The notes beneath the pieces are model-generated. The model was given only the letters and a program-made list of their open reading frames with translations, did no database searches and was not told the DNA's origin. A stretch of DNA of 64,000 nt from Anaeramoeba flamelloides (lineage: Eukaryota > Metamonada > Anaeramoebidae): positions 4,836,001 to 4,900,000 of the forward strand of contig JANTQA010000060.1 in assembly GCA_027625915.1 (NCBI GenBank), read 5' to 3'. Each line of letters begins with the position of its first letter. Within the stretch, counting starts at the first letter, position 1. Positions 24,199 to 37,509 of this stretch are shown one piece after another. Made by a program: the position numbers and the translations under genes.

Positions 24199-27100
24199 AT
24201 GTACAACCTAAATCTTTGTCTATTAATTTTGATGTTGTTTTTGATTTGCCCAAGTTCTCAATTCAGTACTTATAAATGTGTAAAAGGTTACAAAGTTGAT
24301 AAGGAATTTCAAGTAAATAATCCTCCTGATCAAACGGATCCAAAAATAGCTTTTATATTAAACAGTGAAAAATTTATTGTTATTTGGGGCTATTACCCAA
24401 GTAACACACCATTCCATCTTCGTGGACAATTTTATAATACATCAACAATGGAAAGAATTGGAAATGTTTTTGTTGTAACTAATACAATGGATCGAAGAGC
24501 GTATGGTCCAGATGCTGCCGAAGTTGCTTCAATTTCAAACGGAGAGAAATTTCTTTTTACTTACAATAAGTTTGCCTAATTAAAATTCATATTTTTTTTT
24601 TTGAAACAAAACTGTTTACAATTAATTTTTTGATAATTTATTTTTAAAAACACAATCACCATTGTGAAAAAAATTTGGGTCATTAAAAAAAATTGGGTCA
24701 GTCAAAAATTTGATTTCGTTTTTTAAATAGTAAATATTAGCAAAATGGTTTTTGATCAAAGTAAAATTTTATGAACAAATCTTACATTTAAGAAAAACCA
24801 AAGTCATTATCAATAATAATTTTCAAAGACAATATTATCTTGTTGCATTTTAACCCTTTGGAATTACTGTGGAACTCTAAAAAACAAAAATTTATTTTTA
24901 ATTGTAAACTTTACTAAAAATCTTGATTTTTTTTATTAGATTACATTCCAAGATCAAGTTAATCATTGTTTGGGAAGACCAAAAATTAATAACAGTTTTA
25001 AATTAAGGTTTGTCTATGGAGATTTAAAGAATTTAAATGGTTTCTGAAATCTTGATATTTCGGTATTTTGAAGTTTTGATTGTAAACATTAGTGGAAAAC
25101 AACCTCTTTCAAAAAAACAGCTTTTTTGGAAGATTTTATTATTCAATTTGGTTTAAAAGGATATTTAAGATTAACTGTGATAAATTTGCGTTCATTAACA
25201 ATGATAAATATCTTATTAGATTAATTGATTATAAGATTTCCTATTAAATAGTTCTCTTATTTTTAGTAAAGTTGACAATTAAAAATAAATTTTTGTTTTT
25301 TAGAGTTCCACAGTAATTCCAAAGGGTTAAAATGCAACAAGATAATATTGTCTTTGAAAATTATTATTGATAATGACTTTGGTTTTTCTTAAATGTAAGA
25401 TTTGTTCATAAAATTTTACTTTGATCAAAAACCATTTTGCTAATATTTACTATTTAAAAAACGAAATCAAATTTTTGACTGACCCAATTTTTTTTAATGA
25501 CCCAAATTTTTTTCACAATGGTCACGAAAAAAAAATTTTTCAGAAAAAAATTACACATTTGCTAATTTTTCACTTTTTGATAACTTCACTTCTAATAAAC
25601 ATTATTGGCTAATAAAAGATCTTGGATCAAAAATATTTTTAGAGAAATATATCAATTTAAGTAAAAAAACTCAATTTTCTATTTAGATTATTTTTAAGTT
25701 TGATCGGAAAAAATATATGCAAAATTTTTTCCTTCAAAAGTCATTTTATTATCTTTTAAAAGCATTTTAAATATTATAAATACCTTTCAAATGAATAATC
25801 AATTATTTTGACTAGTAAAGAATAATTTATTAATTTAAATAGAAAATAATTTTTTTTTTTTTGCGTTTTCCTTTAGAATTTTTTTTAACTTTTATTTACC
25901 TATAAAATCAAAAGATTTTTGAAAAAAAAACAAAAAATAAAAAAAAACCAAAAGATATTTTCGTTAGGTTTTTTTATTTTTTGTTTTGATTGGAAAATCA
26001 AACGTTTTTAGAAACAAATATGGAATCACTAGAAAAAAGCCACGGTTATGTTTTTCAAGATTTAAAAGAATTCAGTAAAATATATGATTTTTCTCAATTC
26101 TTTTGAATTCTGAAAAAGCGTCATTAGGTTTTCTTGACTTTTCTGTTCATTGGTGAAGTGTTCTAGGTTTTTTTTACTTTTAAAAATAAACAGAAAATTT
26201 TCATAAATTTTCGGTTTATTTCAAAAAGTAAAAAAAACCTAACGAATATAGACAGATTTGAAAATAAAACCTAAAAAATTAAGAAAACTTAGCCACTCCA
26301 CAGCACTCTACGACACTTGACGTCACTTCTCTTAGATTTTTTTTATTTTTTAAAATAAATCGAAAATTTAATTAATTTTCAGTGTAATTACAAAAAGTAA
26401 AAAAATCGCCGTTAGCTTTTCCAGAATTTAATAGAATTGGGTCAAATAAAAGATTTTCCTCTATTCTTTTGAATTCTGGAAAAGCACCGTTAGGTTTTCT
26501 TGAGTTTTTTGTTTATTTGTTAAGTGTTCTAGGTTTTTTTTACTTTTAGAAATAAACAGAAAATTTTCATAAATTTTCGGTTTATTTCAAAAAGAAAAAA
26601 AAAAACCGAACGAAAATCGATAGATTTTACTAATAAAACAGAAAACATCAAGAAAACCTAAGCACTCTACGGCCCTTGACGGATATTTTCGTTAGGTTTT
26701 CCAAAATTCAAAAGAATAGAGTCAAATCAAATATTTTACTCTATTCTTTTGATTTCTGGAAAACCACAGAAAGGTTTTTTATAATTTTTGAAATAAAAAA
26801 AAAATATTATTAATTTTACATATAAAACAGAAAAACTGAAGAAAACATAAAATAGATTTTTTTTAATTTGAGAAATAAAAAAAAAAATACTATAATTTTC
26901 CTTACATTTATTAATTTCAAAAAAAACCTCGGCACTCTACAGCATCCGACCAGATACTCATTTTTTTAAAAAATTTTTTAATTAAACAGAAAATGAAATA
27001 AATTTTTGATTTATTTCAAAAAATTAAAAAAAAAAACCTTAATCTTTTTCAGAAAATCAAAATAATTGAGAAAAATTAAATATTTTACCCTATTCGTTTA

Positions 27101-30100
27101 AATTCTGGTATACCTAATTGCAAATAAGAAGATTTATATACCCCATTTAACATTAATAATAATAATATATATATATATATATATAATAATTGTTTATTTT
27201 TTTGTTTTTTTATTTCATATATATTGAATTGATTGTATTTAATTTCTATTGTATTGAAAATTTCGAAATCAAAAACAATAGCAACAACTAAATTATATTT
27301 AAAAAATTGTGACTCAAATAAAATAATAATTTAATATATATATATATATATATATATATCCTTTTGTATTCAAGAAAAAATAATGACTAAATTTGATTTA
27401 TAAATCTATTTTAAATAATTTTAAACATACAAAACCTGAAATTTCAAAAATTAAAAAAAAAAAAACAAAAACTCAAAAAAAGTGAATCGCAATTTTTGAA
27501 ATAAACATTAAGAATTTTTTATTACTGAAATTTCACGAAAAAACAATTAACAAGAAGATTTTTTTCTGAATAATTAAATGTATTTTCAAAGACATTAAAT
27601 AGTCGAAATTTTCATTTTTTTATTGTTCTTTTCGAAGATTATTTTTGTTTCCACAGGATCTTTTTTTAATAATAAAAAGAAAAATAAATTAAAAAAAAAA
27701 GAAAAAGAAAAAAAAAAATTGAAAATATTTTTTTGAGAAGAATACTGGAATAAACTCTCCAAACAGTTTCCATAAACATTATAAAGTCAGTCAAAATTTT
27801 TGAAAAATAGTTATATGATCTTTTTTTTGAAAAAAAAAAAGAAAAAAAAGAAAAGAAAAAAAAAGACCAAGACAAACTATTTTACTGAAAAAAGAAAAAA
27901 GAAAAAAGAAACAAACTCAAAAGATTAAAATAGGTAAATTACAAAAAAAAACTCTATTATTTGATTTTTTGTTTTATTAAAATTTTATTATTAATTGTAA
28001 AGGTCAATAATACTTATTAATAAGAAAAATCTAATTTTCCTTTGATATATAGCCTTGTAAATTATTTTGAAAAAAAAAAAAAAGAGATATATTCTCTTAA
28101 GGAACATGTAAACTAAAAAAATCTTATAGTTAATTTAATATGGAATTCAAAATAAAAACATTGATATCTTGAAATTGAAAAACAATGTAAAAATCTGATT
28201 TCTGTAATACCATTTTGCTTTTCAGGGAATTTTCCCAAACTGGATTATTTTTTTTAAAAAATTAATCCATTTTTCCTCCCTTTCACAAAGTATAAAATAC
28301 AACATAATTCTGAATTATTTTAAAATAAATTATTTTCTTTGAAAAGAAAAAAAAAATTCAATAACCTCTATATGAAAAAAATATACAAAAAAACATCTTA
28401 AAAATATAACCACTTAATTTTGGAAATAAATAGTCTCAAAAAATAACCCAGTAAAAAAAAATGACAATAATTATTTGTAACTTGTAAAAAAAATATAATT
28501 TGTTTATTCAACAATAATTTTCAAATCAGTTTTTTCATTTTGTTTATCAAGAAAAATAAGAGAAAAAAAACCAAACTATTAAGACAAAAATGTACCCAAA
28601 ATACTTTCGTAAGTTCGATAAAATTCAACAAAACCCAAATAAAATACTTTGTATATTTGATTATTTTTAATTAATTTATAATAACATAATTTTTATTATT
28701 TCAGTTATTTAGCAATAACCCACGAAAAATTAAAATAATCGAAATAGAATTTACTATTATTTCTCAAATTTTTACATATTTTCAAACATCTAAAATTAAT
28801 TCAAATTAATAATTTTTATATAAAAAAAGTACAGAAAGATTTCCAAAGAACATATCTCAATACTTAGCAGTTTATTTTTTAGTACACACCATAGATATTT
28901 GAAAAAGGATATTAGATAATCTTTGAAAATAATAGAAAATTAAATAAATATTTTAGGTAAATAAAATATATGATCATTTTTTTTTCTTCAGATTTTTAAG
29001 GGTTCAATATTTGATTTATTTTTCTTGTATTTTTAAAATAAAATTAAATTTGAAAAGTTGCTTGTTCACTAAAAATATCAGAATTTACTAAAAGTGAAGT
29101 TTCTTCAAAATAAATAGTTTTTTTGAATTGTTTTTTTTTTAACGTTTTCAGATCCAAAAAGCCAAAGAAAAAGGATCTAGGTTTTTACAAAATATTAATT
29201 ATCAGATATGAACTTAATTTTTAAAATATAAAATCATTTCTTGAAGGTTGATGATTACAGTTCGCTTATCAATTTTAATTGAATTTTTGTATAAATAAGT
29301 GCTCTATCAATTCTGGGAAAAAATCAATAAGATTTACTAGTCACTTAAAGGAAAAATCTAAAAAATAAAAAAAAAAACGAAAATTAAAGATTTATAAAAA
29401 TATTAAAAAAATTAATATATAAATATCTATTTGTTCCTAATAGCAAGGATTATAATGTTATTCTCAAAATATACGATTCCTTTACTGGCTTGGAGATTGG
29501 AAATGAAATAATAGTCAATGATTTAGCAATGACCGGTCAAAGATTTTCAAGGGCAATATCTTTATCAAAAGATAAATTTGTTGTTTCTTGGTTAAGGTTT
29601 GATATCGTCTAATTATTTTTTCATTTCTCTTTTTTTGATTATAATTAAGTTTTTATTAAGAAATATTGAAAAAAAAAAAAAAAAAAACTATTAATTCAAT
29701 TTTGTAAAGTACATTGGAGGTTGAATCATATAAAATTTATGCTCAAATTTTTAATTCAAGTGATATTTCTAAAATTGGAAATCAATTCGAAATCGAAATT
29801 GGTTTTTCATCTCTCATTAAATGCTCGCATCTAACTCCAATCTCAAATGGGCACAGTTTTGTTATTATATGGCAAACTTTCAGTCGCAGTGGGTATTCTG
29901 ATAAGCTATTTGCCCAAATTGTCAATGTAGACGATGGAGTGAAAGTCGGAAATGAATTTCAAATTGATTCACGAAGAGATAACGAGGATCTAAAATTTTC
30001 ACATATTTCTTCTTCTGGATTAAATGATGAATTTGCTATTATTTGGGCAGTTGTTGTAGAAAGTACTTCCGAATTAAGATTATATTTACAAATATTTAAA

Positions 30101-33100
30101 GGAAATAAACCAAAATTTGAAAATGATATTTTGGTATTTTTTAATGCTATTGACTATCCTTTTTACCCAAAAGTTGCCTATATCTCAAAGGATAAAATTC
30201 TTATTATTATTGATAATCGTATTCCAACAAATATGGAAAAAGGAGTTTATGGCATAATATATAATTCAAGTGATGGGTCGCTATTGGGAGACTTTTTCCA
30301 AGTCAATACTCGTAAAATTGTTGAAGGCACACAAGACAAAATTGATATTACACAATTTCACAAGAATGAGACATTTGTTATAGTATATGAAAAGTTTGAT
30401 TTTATTTATTTTTTTTTTTCTTTTCTATTTTTCTTATTATTTGTTTTTCAGAATATTCATTAATTTTCGATTCGACTAATATATTAATGTGTTAAGTAGG
30501 ATTTCTGAAATTAACTTGTCTTCTTATACTATTCCAAATGTTGTAAAAAAACCATCATTTACACAAAAATATATTATTTATTTATTTTCCAATTTTTAAA
30601 ACATAGATGAATTTCTTTATATTGGGAAGAAGAGTTTACATAAGGAAATAGATCAAGTAGTTACTTTTTAATACTGGAGTTATCGAAACATTTACAGTGT
30701 AAGTAACTTGAAAATAAAAAAGAAAAAGAAAAGTTAAAAAAGACCCAAAGATTAAATAAAAAATTCAAAAAAAAAAAAATTCAAATTATCACAATTAAAA
30801 AACAAAACCCTAAATTTACATTCATGATCAATTAACAAACTCAAATTAAATCAACCAAAAGTACTTTGGCCAAAATTTTTGTTTGTCTTTTTAATTAATG
30901 ATATAATTATGATGTTTTTGTTATGCTTGCTTACCAATTGTTCCTTATAAATCCTTTTTAAATTTCTTTCTTTTTCTTTTTACCCTTTTTTTATTCTTTT
31001 TTCAAGAATTTTTTTTTTTGCTTTGTGGCTATTTAAAGAAAATTTTGGGTGTGTTTTATCCTTAAATAATCTTGAAATTTCTGATTTTACACTTAATATC
31101 CCTTTTTGAAATATTAAGTAAAACAATATCTTGAATGTAAATCATACCTTTTTAATAAAAGTAGGGATAATACTAATAACAACAGAAGCATCAGCAATGA
31201 TCTTTTTAATAAAAAATTAAAAACATTTTTGCTTTCAGAATAAAAATTTTGATAACAAAAACAAGATAATTTGTTAATTTTGAAATATATTGAAGAGGTC
31301 CTTACTGGTATATGATTTATAAATGGGGACTAATTTTCACTTCATTTTCAAAATTCCTCTTTCGTAAATAGAGTTCACATAAGTAGGTTGTTATACTTTG
31401 TAACTTCGAACTCTATTTGAAAAAGGAAATTGAAAATGAAGTGAAATTTTTCCCATTTAAAATTCAAATACCAGTAAAGAAAATAAATATTTAGTTATAT
31501 CATTGAAATTAAGTTTGTTTGGTGAACAATTTTAAAATGAAGATAATATTGATTTTTACTTTTTATGACTTAATTTTGTATCAAACTAAATTTTTTATTT
31601 CAAGAATAATTTTATGCAAGATTTCTCATAGTTTGAGAAGATAGAATGAACTTTTCAAAAAGATGTAATTAATATAGTTTTTCAACAAAAAAATTCAAAT
31701 GCACGATAACACATTTCTTCCATTTAAATGGTTTGTATTTTTGGTAGCAATTATCTTAATCGTGAAAAAGTTAATTTTCAAAAAAAGTAATTTGAAAAAT
31801 CAATGGTGTTAAATAAAAAATGATTATTTTTAAATCACAATATTTTTCTTTTTTTAATCTTTATGATTTTTTCAGTATTATCAAGTGATTTATATACAAA
31901 TTCTTTCTGAAGAATACGAAAATCATCAGAAAATATAAATTCTGGAACAACAAACCAGTGAATAAAACAAAATTATTCTTTTAAATATACAAAAAAAAAA
32001 CAAAAAGACATCAATATCAGATCAAAAAAATTACTGAATTTTGTAATGGTTTGATTTGCAAATTTGTCAAACCATGCTCTTTTACAACTCAAATAACAAC
32101 ATAATGTAAATTCTCATTTCTCGATCATCTGTTGAATAATATGTTGTTACTCAAAATAAAATACTTTTTGATTATTTCAACCACATTGCAATTCTATGAT
32201 TTGATTGTATCTCAACAAAACAATCTAATTAAGTATCTGGAACACTAAAGGAAGATTTAATTTTTTATAAACTTTTCAGTTGTAGAAACATACAACAACG
32301 AACTTAAGGCTGATTTTTGGAACTGTTTATTATTAATTTAGTTGTTCTTCTTCTTTTTATTCTTCTTCTTTTAATAATTTTTCATTTGGGAGAAAATTTT
32401 AAGACTTAAGTTGAATGGTATGTTTTTTGAATCTATCGTTCAGATTTAATGGAAATTTCTCTCTTTCTTGTTATTTATTCTTTTGAAAGGTCAAAAACAC
32501 CCTATAAACAAAAAAATATTCTATTTTAGATTTCAAAACTTTTTTTATCAATTGAAATTTATATTTGTATGTCTCTAAATTTGGATTTTCAATTATTTTG
32601 TCAAAAAAGTATTATTCCCTTACTTTTCTTTTATTTTTAGAAAAATATTTCAAAAATAGAAAATTAATAGTTGTAAATCTTTTTTTTTGGTTGCATTTCC
32701 CCAAAGAAAATATTTTTTTTTTGATTAAAGATCTGAAAGAAAAAGATCTTATGATTTGTTTGGTTTTTTTTTCAACAAACCCTCTTATTGTATGTATTTT
32801 ATTCTTGAAAAAAAGAACTTTTCATGTGAAAAGCTCGACTTTTTCATACAAGTCTCAACTTTTTTGCAAAAAAAAACTTATTTGAGAAAAAAGTATTTAT
32901 TAGTGAAAAAATTAATATTTTTGAAAATAAAATTAAGTATTAAGGTAATAAGTAACGACATCCACTAATTGGGAACATTTAGATTTAAAACTCTAATATA
33001 TACAACAGAAGGAAAAAAATATATTTGTTGAATATCTTTCAGTTCACCTTACATTTATTCCAAACATAAATATTTTGCTATCTGGTGGTAATTTAAAAAT

Positions 33101-34960
33101 CTTGTTGTTTTATAAATCTGATATAGCCACATGGGAACAAAGTTTATCGATGGACAAAAGTTCTTAGTTAGGGAAGGAAATTGTTTTTGCAGAAGTGGGA
33201 CCTTTGAAGTGGATTCTAGAGGTTGTTTTTATTGTCCACCTGGTACTTATCAAGACGAATTTGGCCAACTTGAATGTAAAAAATGTCCAGATGGGACTTA
33301 TAATGATCAAGAAGGTATGAGCTCTTTGAACAAATGTAAATCTTGTCCTGATTCCAAAATTGCTGCTGAAGAAGGCTCGGAATCATGTTCCTATTGTCCG
33401 CTTGGCACTGAGCCAAATGATTCTAAAGATGAATGTAAAAAATGCCGAATCGGATATTATAAAAATGACTTAAACTCTATTTGTAAACCCTGTGGTAAAG
33501 ACACAATGTCAATTAAACAAGGAGCTACAGAATGTGCAAAATGTTCTGATGACAATATATGTCTTGGAGGATCAGAATGTTCCGAAGGGAGGTATGATAT
33601 TCGTATGTGTTCAATATGTTATCGTGGATATTCAAAAAAAGGTAACAGTTGCAAAAAATGTCCATCAAATTCATATTTATATTTGTGGATTCCTTTTTTT
33701 ATCATCATATTACTATTGCTTTTTATGAAAATCAAAAATGGTTTCAACCAAATAAAAATACTAGTACAAGGAGCCAGTTTAATTGTGGTTATTAATTCAA
33801 TACAGATTTTTGCAGCTATTATATTAATGAATTTAAATTGGCCAAAATCAATGTCAAATTCTTTTGTTTTTGCAATTACAGGATTTTTTAATCTTAATTT
33901 TGAGATGATGTTTTCACTTCAGTGTTTCGAATCATTTAATTTTTATATCAGGTGGTTAGTCTTAGTTTTGATCCCCATCTTGCTTATGGTAATCCTACTG
34001 GCGAAAATTTTATTTTTTGGTATTTTTGCATTAACAACAAACTGGATTCAGCAAGAAAAATTCCAAAGAATTTGCGATTCTTCGATTTATCATGGCGCTT
34101 TATTCTGGAAATATCTTTATATCCCAATCAATTTGGTGTGTTTAGAACCCTTTGATATAACATACCAATCAGAATTTGATGAATATACGCTTGACTCAGA
34201 TCCTATTATTTCTACGAAGGATCGGTACTATAAAAAATTTTTACCATGGTTTATTATCTTTTTGATATTATATGTTTTGGTAATCCCATTAATTATTATT
34301 TTATTCATAATTCTTGCTCAAAGAAAACACTTTCCATATAAATGGAAACGTAAAATAGGTTGTCTTTGGGACAATTATCGGTCAAATACATTTTATTGGG
34401 AAATTGTCGAGATCGCAATTAAGCTCTTGATCATGCTATCAACTTTGATGTTTACAGCAAAAAGAAAAACACGACATTCCGCGTTTCTATTCGTTATTTT
34501 GTCATTCCATATCATATTGGTTGCTTTCTTTAAACCAAGAATCCAGAGAAACAAGACTGAAGAAGAAATTGAAAATGAAAACGATAATGCGGATGAAACA
34601 AAAATATTGTCAAATGCTGACAAAATGTTGATGTCTTTTAATTTCCTCATCATAGGTTTTATCAGTCTCACTTTCAAAAAAGTTTCAACCTTATTTTTTC
34701 TGCTATTTTGTTCAATTGGTTTGGTTGGGCTTCTACCCATTTTGAAAGAAAGATTCCAGCGTTTGTGGACAAGACTCAAAAATAAGAAGTTTAGAAAACA
34801 TAAACCTAACAAAATCACAGTTGATTACTTTTCACAAGATCCTGATTCACTTGAAAATTTAAATAAGTCTAATTCTTCTTTTTCTAACCACTTTGTTGAA
34901 AAAATAGACCAGTCACAAACATCTGATTTTTCTTCTTTTGTGGAAGATGATCAAATTTAG
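24199..34960 (+). CDS. Putative Cys-rich multi-span membrane receptor
   Basis: Four exons: 24199-24569, 29444-29596, 29710-30393 and 33127-34960; all introns are phase 2 with GTTTG-type donors, giving about 1013 residues. It starts with a signal peptide (LNLCLLILMLFLICPSSQFS). Residues 30-400 hold about six degenerate beta-rich repeats with a KFIVIWG / KFVVSWL / SFVIIWQTF core followed by an 'IGNxFxI' segment. Residues 420-585 are a Cys-rich stretch with CPPGTYQDEFGQLECKKCPD, as in ephrin-receptor-like (GCC2/GCC3) modules. From residue 587 there are about eight hydrophobic spans, then a cytoplasmic tail rich in Ser and Asp. Such proteins are common in free-living protists; the ligand is unknown. 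The two long introns, 4.9 and 2.7 kb, hold repeats. The join from exon 3 to exon 4 is the least certain, since another exon may lie between. Confidence 0.75.
24658..25522. mobile_element. Foldback element (family O) in receptor intron 1
   Basis: Arms 24658 to about 24930 and about 25260-25522 are near-perfect inverted copies: ACCATTGTGAAAAAAATTTG at the left end, and CAAATTTTTTTCACAATGGT at the right end. The loop is about 330 bases and includes a short stretch that could encode KLIIVWEDQKLITVLN. No transposase. High arm identity suggests a recent origin. Confidence 0.8.
25960..27120. repeat. Array of nested hairpin repeats (family H)
   Basis: At least four hairpin units (near 26045, 26405, 26690 and 27045) of the TTTTCCAGAATT / AATTCTGGAAAA type. 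They alternate with a second inverted repeat of the form TTTTTACTTTTAGAAATAAA against TTTATTTCAAAAAGTAAAAA, and with short GGCACTCTACAGC or CACTCTACGGCCCTTGACGG spacers. Period is roughly 300 bases, imperfect. Lies in intron 1 of the receptor gene. Confidence 0.7.
27160..27360. repeat. TA microsatellites
   Basis: Two TA runs, near 27163-27185 and 27334-27359, within intron 1 of the receptor gene, next to the start of repeat family K copy 1. Confidence 0.8.
27360..27900 (-). repeat. Dispersed repeat family K, copy 1
   Basis: Aligns with 49320-50000 through GTATTCAAGA, the TTAACAAGAAGATTTTTT region, and GAAAATATTTTTTTGAGAAG followed by AATACTGGAATAAA. Read on the minus strand it contains a broken version of a peptide (FKNFD ... 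SLFQYSSQKNIF) open in copy 2. It may be the remains of an old multicopy gene. Confidence 0.5.
31303..31476. mobile_element. Family A MITE, copy 2
   Basis: Ends TACTGGTATATGATTTATAA and TTAAAATTCAAATACCAGTA; the inner stems share TTCACTTCATTTTCAAAATT and ATTGAAAATGAAGTGAAATT. 174 bases, TA at both ends, in intron 3 of the receptor gene. The clearest copy of the family. Confidence 0.8.
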
Positions 34961-35428
34961 AGCAATAATTTCTAATTTATTCATAATTAAAATAGTCCAA
35001 ATTATAAACCTCAGCCAAAATATCAAAAAGAATATTTATTTACAATTCTTGAAAAGTAAATAATATTAGTTGTCAAAATCTACTGAATCTAATTCTAATT
35101 ATCATTCTATTTATTTGGAATATTTTTATTATCATTTTTTGTTTTTTTTAATTCCTCATTTTATTTTTCGATTTTTTTTTTTTTAATTTTTGTTCTCATT
35201 TGTTCCACTTTCTGAAAACTTTATTTAATTTTAATATTTTGAGTTTTTTTTTTAAAAAACAAAAAATAAATATAATAATTTTTTATTATTTTCCAATTTA
35301 AATCTTTTGAGTTTCTAATTTTTTGATTTTGTTAATTATTTTTTTCAGTTTGTTTTACTTTTTTAATAAAATAGTAGAGAAGATGAAAATTAATCATTCT
35401 TATGGTTTTAATTTGATACACAAATTAT

Positions 35429-36112
35429 TACTGGTTTTTGAAGTATAAATGGGAAAAATTTCACTTCATTTTCAATTTCCTTTTTCAAACAAAGCCAAAA
35501 AATAAACTAAATTTGATAATAAATGACCCATGTTAGATTTGAATTTAGAATTGCTTTTGTATCATTTTGAAGTTTTTCCTCTCACAATGAAAAGTTTGCA
35601 AATAAATTATTTTTTCTCTTTTTTATTTTTTCAACAGTGTTTTGTGTTAAAATGGAAGATGAAAATGAAAAAGTGGAAAGAATCAAAGATGAATTATTGA
35701 AAAAATTGGTTTCGAATCAGAAAAAGAGATTAAATTTAGTTATTCAAATGGAAGGAGAATCGATAAATAATTTTTACTAATTTTTTAAATTTTCTATTTT
35801 TCATGTAATGCTTCTTTCAAAATAAATTTCCCAATTTTTTTTAACTGTTTTTTTTTATTTTTTTTTTTCATTTATTTGAAGACAAAAAATAAATAGAACT
35901 TGAGTATAGTATTGAATATTAAAATCGAAATTTTTATATTATAATAGATAACTTGAATTATTAAAAATATTTTTCTTTAAAATTTGATTTTTAATGGGCC
36001 AATGATTTTGAAAGGGGGTTTACAACCTACTTGTTTGAAAACTCTATTTATAAAAAAAAAATCTTGAAAAGGAAGTGAATATTCTTTCCAATTTATAAAT
36101 CAAATACCAGTA
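35429..36112. mobile_element. Family A MITE copy 3, split by family F
   Basis: The left half, 35429-35496, reads TACTGGTTTTTGAAGTATAA to TCAAACAAAGCC. The right half, 36015-36112, ends with AATTTATAAATCAAATACCA then GTA. Without the 518-base insert it would be about 166 bases, the size of copies 1 and 2. Confidence 0.75.
35497..36014 (+). mobile_element. Family F repeat copy 2, with small open frame
   Basis: Matches 9070-9585 from ATAAACTAAATTTGATAATA to GGGCCAATGATTTTGAAAG. At 35652-35780 it holds an open frame of 42 residues starting MEDENEKVERIKDELLKKLV and ending with TAA, directly after a TTTTTTCAACAG sequence that resembles a splice acceptor. Copy 1 has this frame broken. Whether it is made as protein is unknown. 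Confidence 0.65.
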
Positions 36113-37509
36113 AAGAGGGGAAATAGTTGTCACAATTTCACATCTTCTTTGATGTAAATATACTTATCTCTGGATGAACTTCGTGTGAGTATGGGAATAA
36201 TACAAAAATCCTTGGAGGTAATATCAACGTTAGCCTAGAAAGGTTATTATATTAAGATTTGTAAATGTTTGTAGTTATATTGAAATTTCCTTTATAATTA
36301 ACTGCTAAAAAAGAACCAACTAATTTGGTCCACAGAAGGAAATCAAACAAAAGTTTTTAATATGTTTTTATGACTATTTTAAATGAGTGGGTATTTTTAT
36401 TAAAGTTATTATCAAGTTTTCTATTTTAAAAAAGTATTTATTTTTTTTTAGAATTTAAATTATTTTTGTTGAATATATAATTGGAAAAATAAATTTAAAA
36501 AAGAAAATATTTATATTGTTAACATTGACATACAAAAAAATGATTTTACTGTATTCATCATTCATTTATTTTATATTTGATTAAACAATCAGAAAAAAAT
36601 CGAAAATATAGTATATTATTTCTAATTGCGTATAATTATTAAGAAAGAATATAAAGTTTAACCAGAAGAATCACATATTTTCTTTATTTTTTAAGACGTT
36701 TTTTCTCTTTTTCTCTTTATAAAATAATATAAAACTAGTAATACATTCCCAAATGTTAAAGGTTGGTATAATTTTACTTATAAAATGATCATTGATTAAA
36801 ATAAATTGCAAATTACAAAAGATATATAAAATAATAACAGATTTCAAAATTAATCCATATAATAATAAAACAGAAAAAAAATTTTATTATAAAAGACAGT
36901 TTTATATCTTAGTATTTGGCTAGATAATGAAAACTTAATTGAAAGTTTAACCTTGATTTAAAGTTAAGAATTATTTGAAATGATTACCCAATGCCTGACA
37001 AGAAAAAAAATTGTCTAATGGATTAAAAATTCATTTTTTTATAAGGGGATTACATAGTCAAGTATTATATAGATTAGAAATATTTGGAATGACTAAAAAA
37101 AGATTTTTAAAAATGTTAGATTAATAAAAACAATTACAACATACTTGTTAATCAATCCTATATTCTCCAATACTAATTTATTAAACCGAAACAAAAATTT
37201 ATTTGTAAAAGATTGCAAATTTATTTTATATATTTATTTATTATTAAATAAGTGTAAATACAGTCTAGATGTATTTTATCTTAAATTTTTTCAAAGGTAA
37301 TTTAAGGGTAAAATCATAGATTTAAAGATTGTTCAAGTGCAAGACATACCCAATTTTTTTTATGTTTAAAATTTAAAAGCATAAAAATTAAAACAAATTA
37401 ACAAGAAAAAAAGAAAACAGAGAAAAGTAAAGGAGAAATTTAAAAAGGGTTCTAAGAATCAAATAATTGGTAAAACTCGAAAAAAAAAAAAAAACAAAGT
37501 TATCTTCAG

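Noticed and set aside
30424-30520. A further receptor exon after TTTTTCAG at 30451
   Set aside because: The frame set by the previous exon meets a stop within a few codons; joining directly to 33127 keeps the frame and the repeat pattern.
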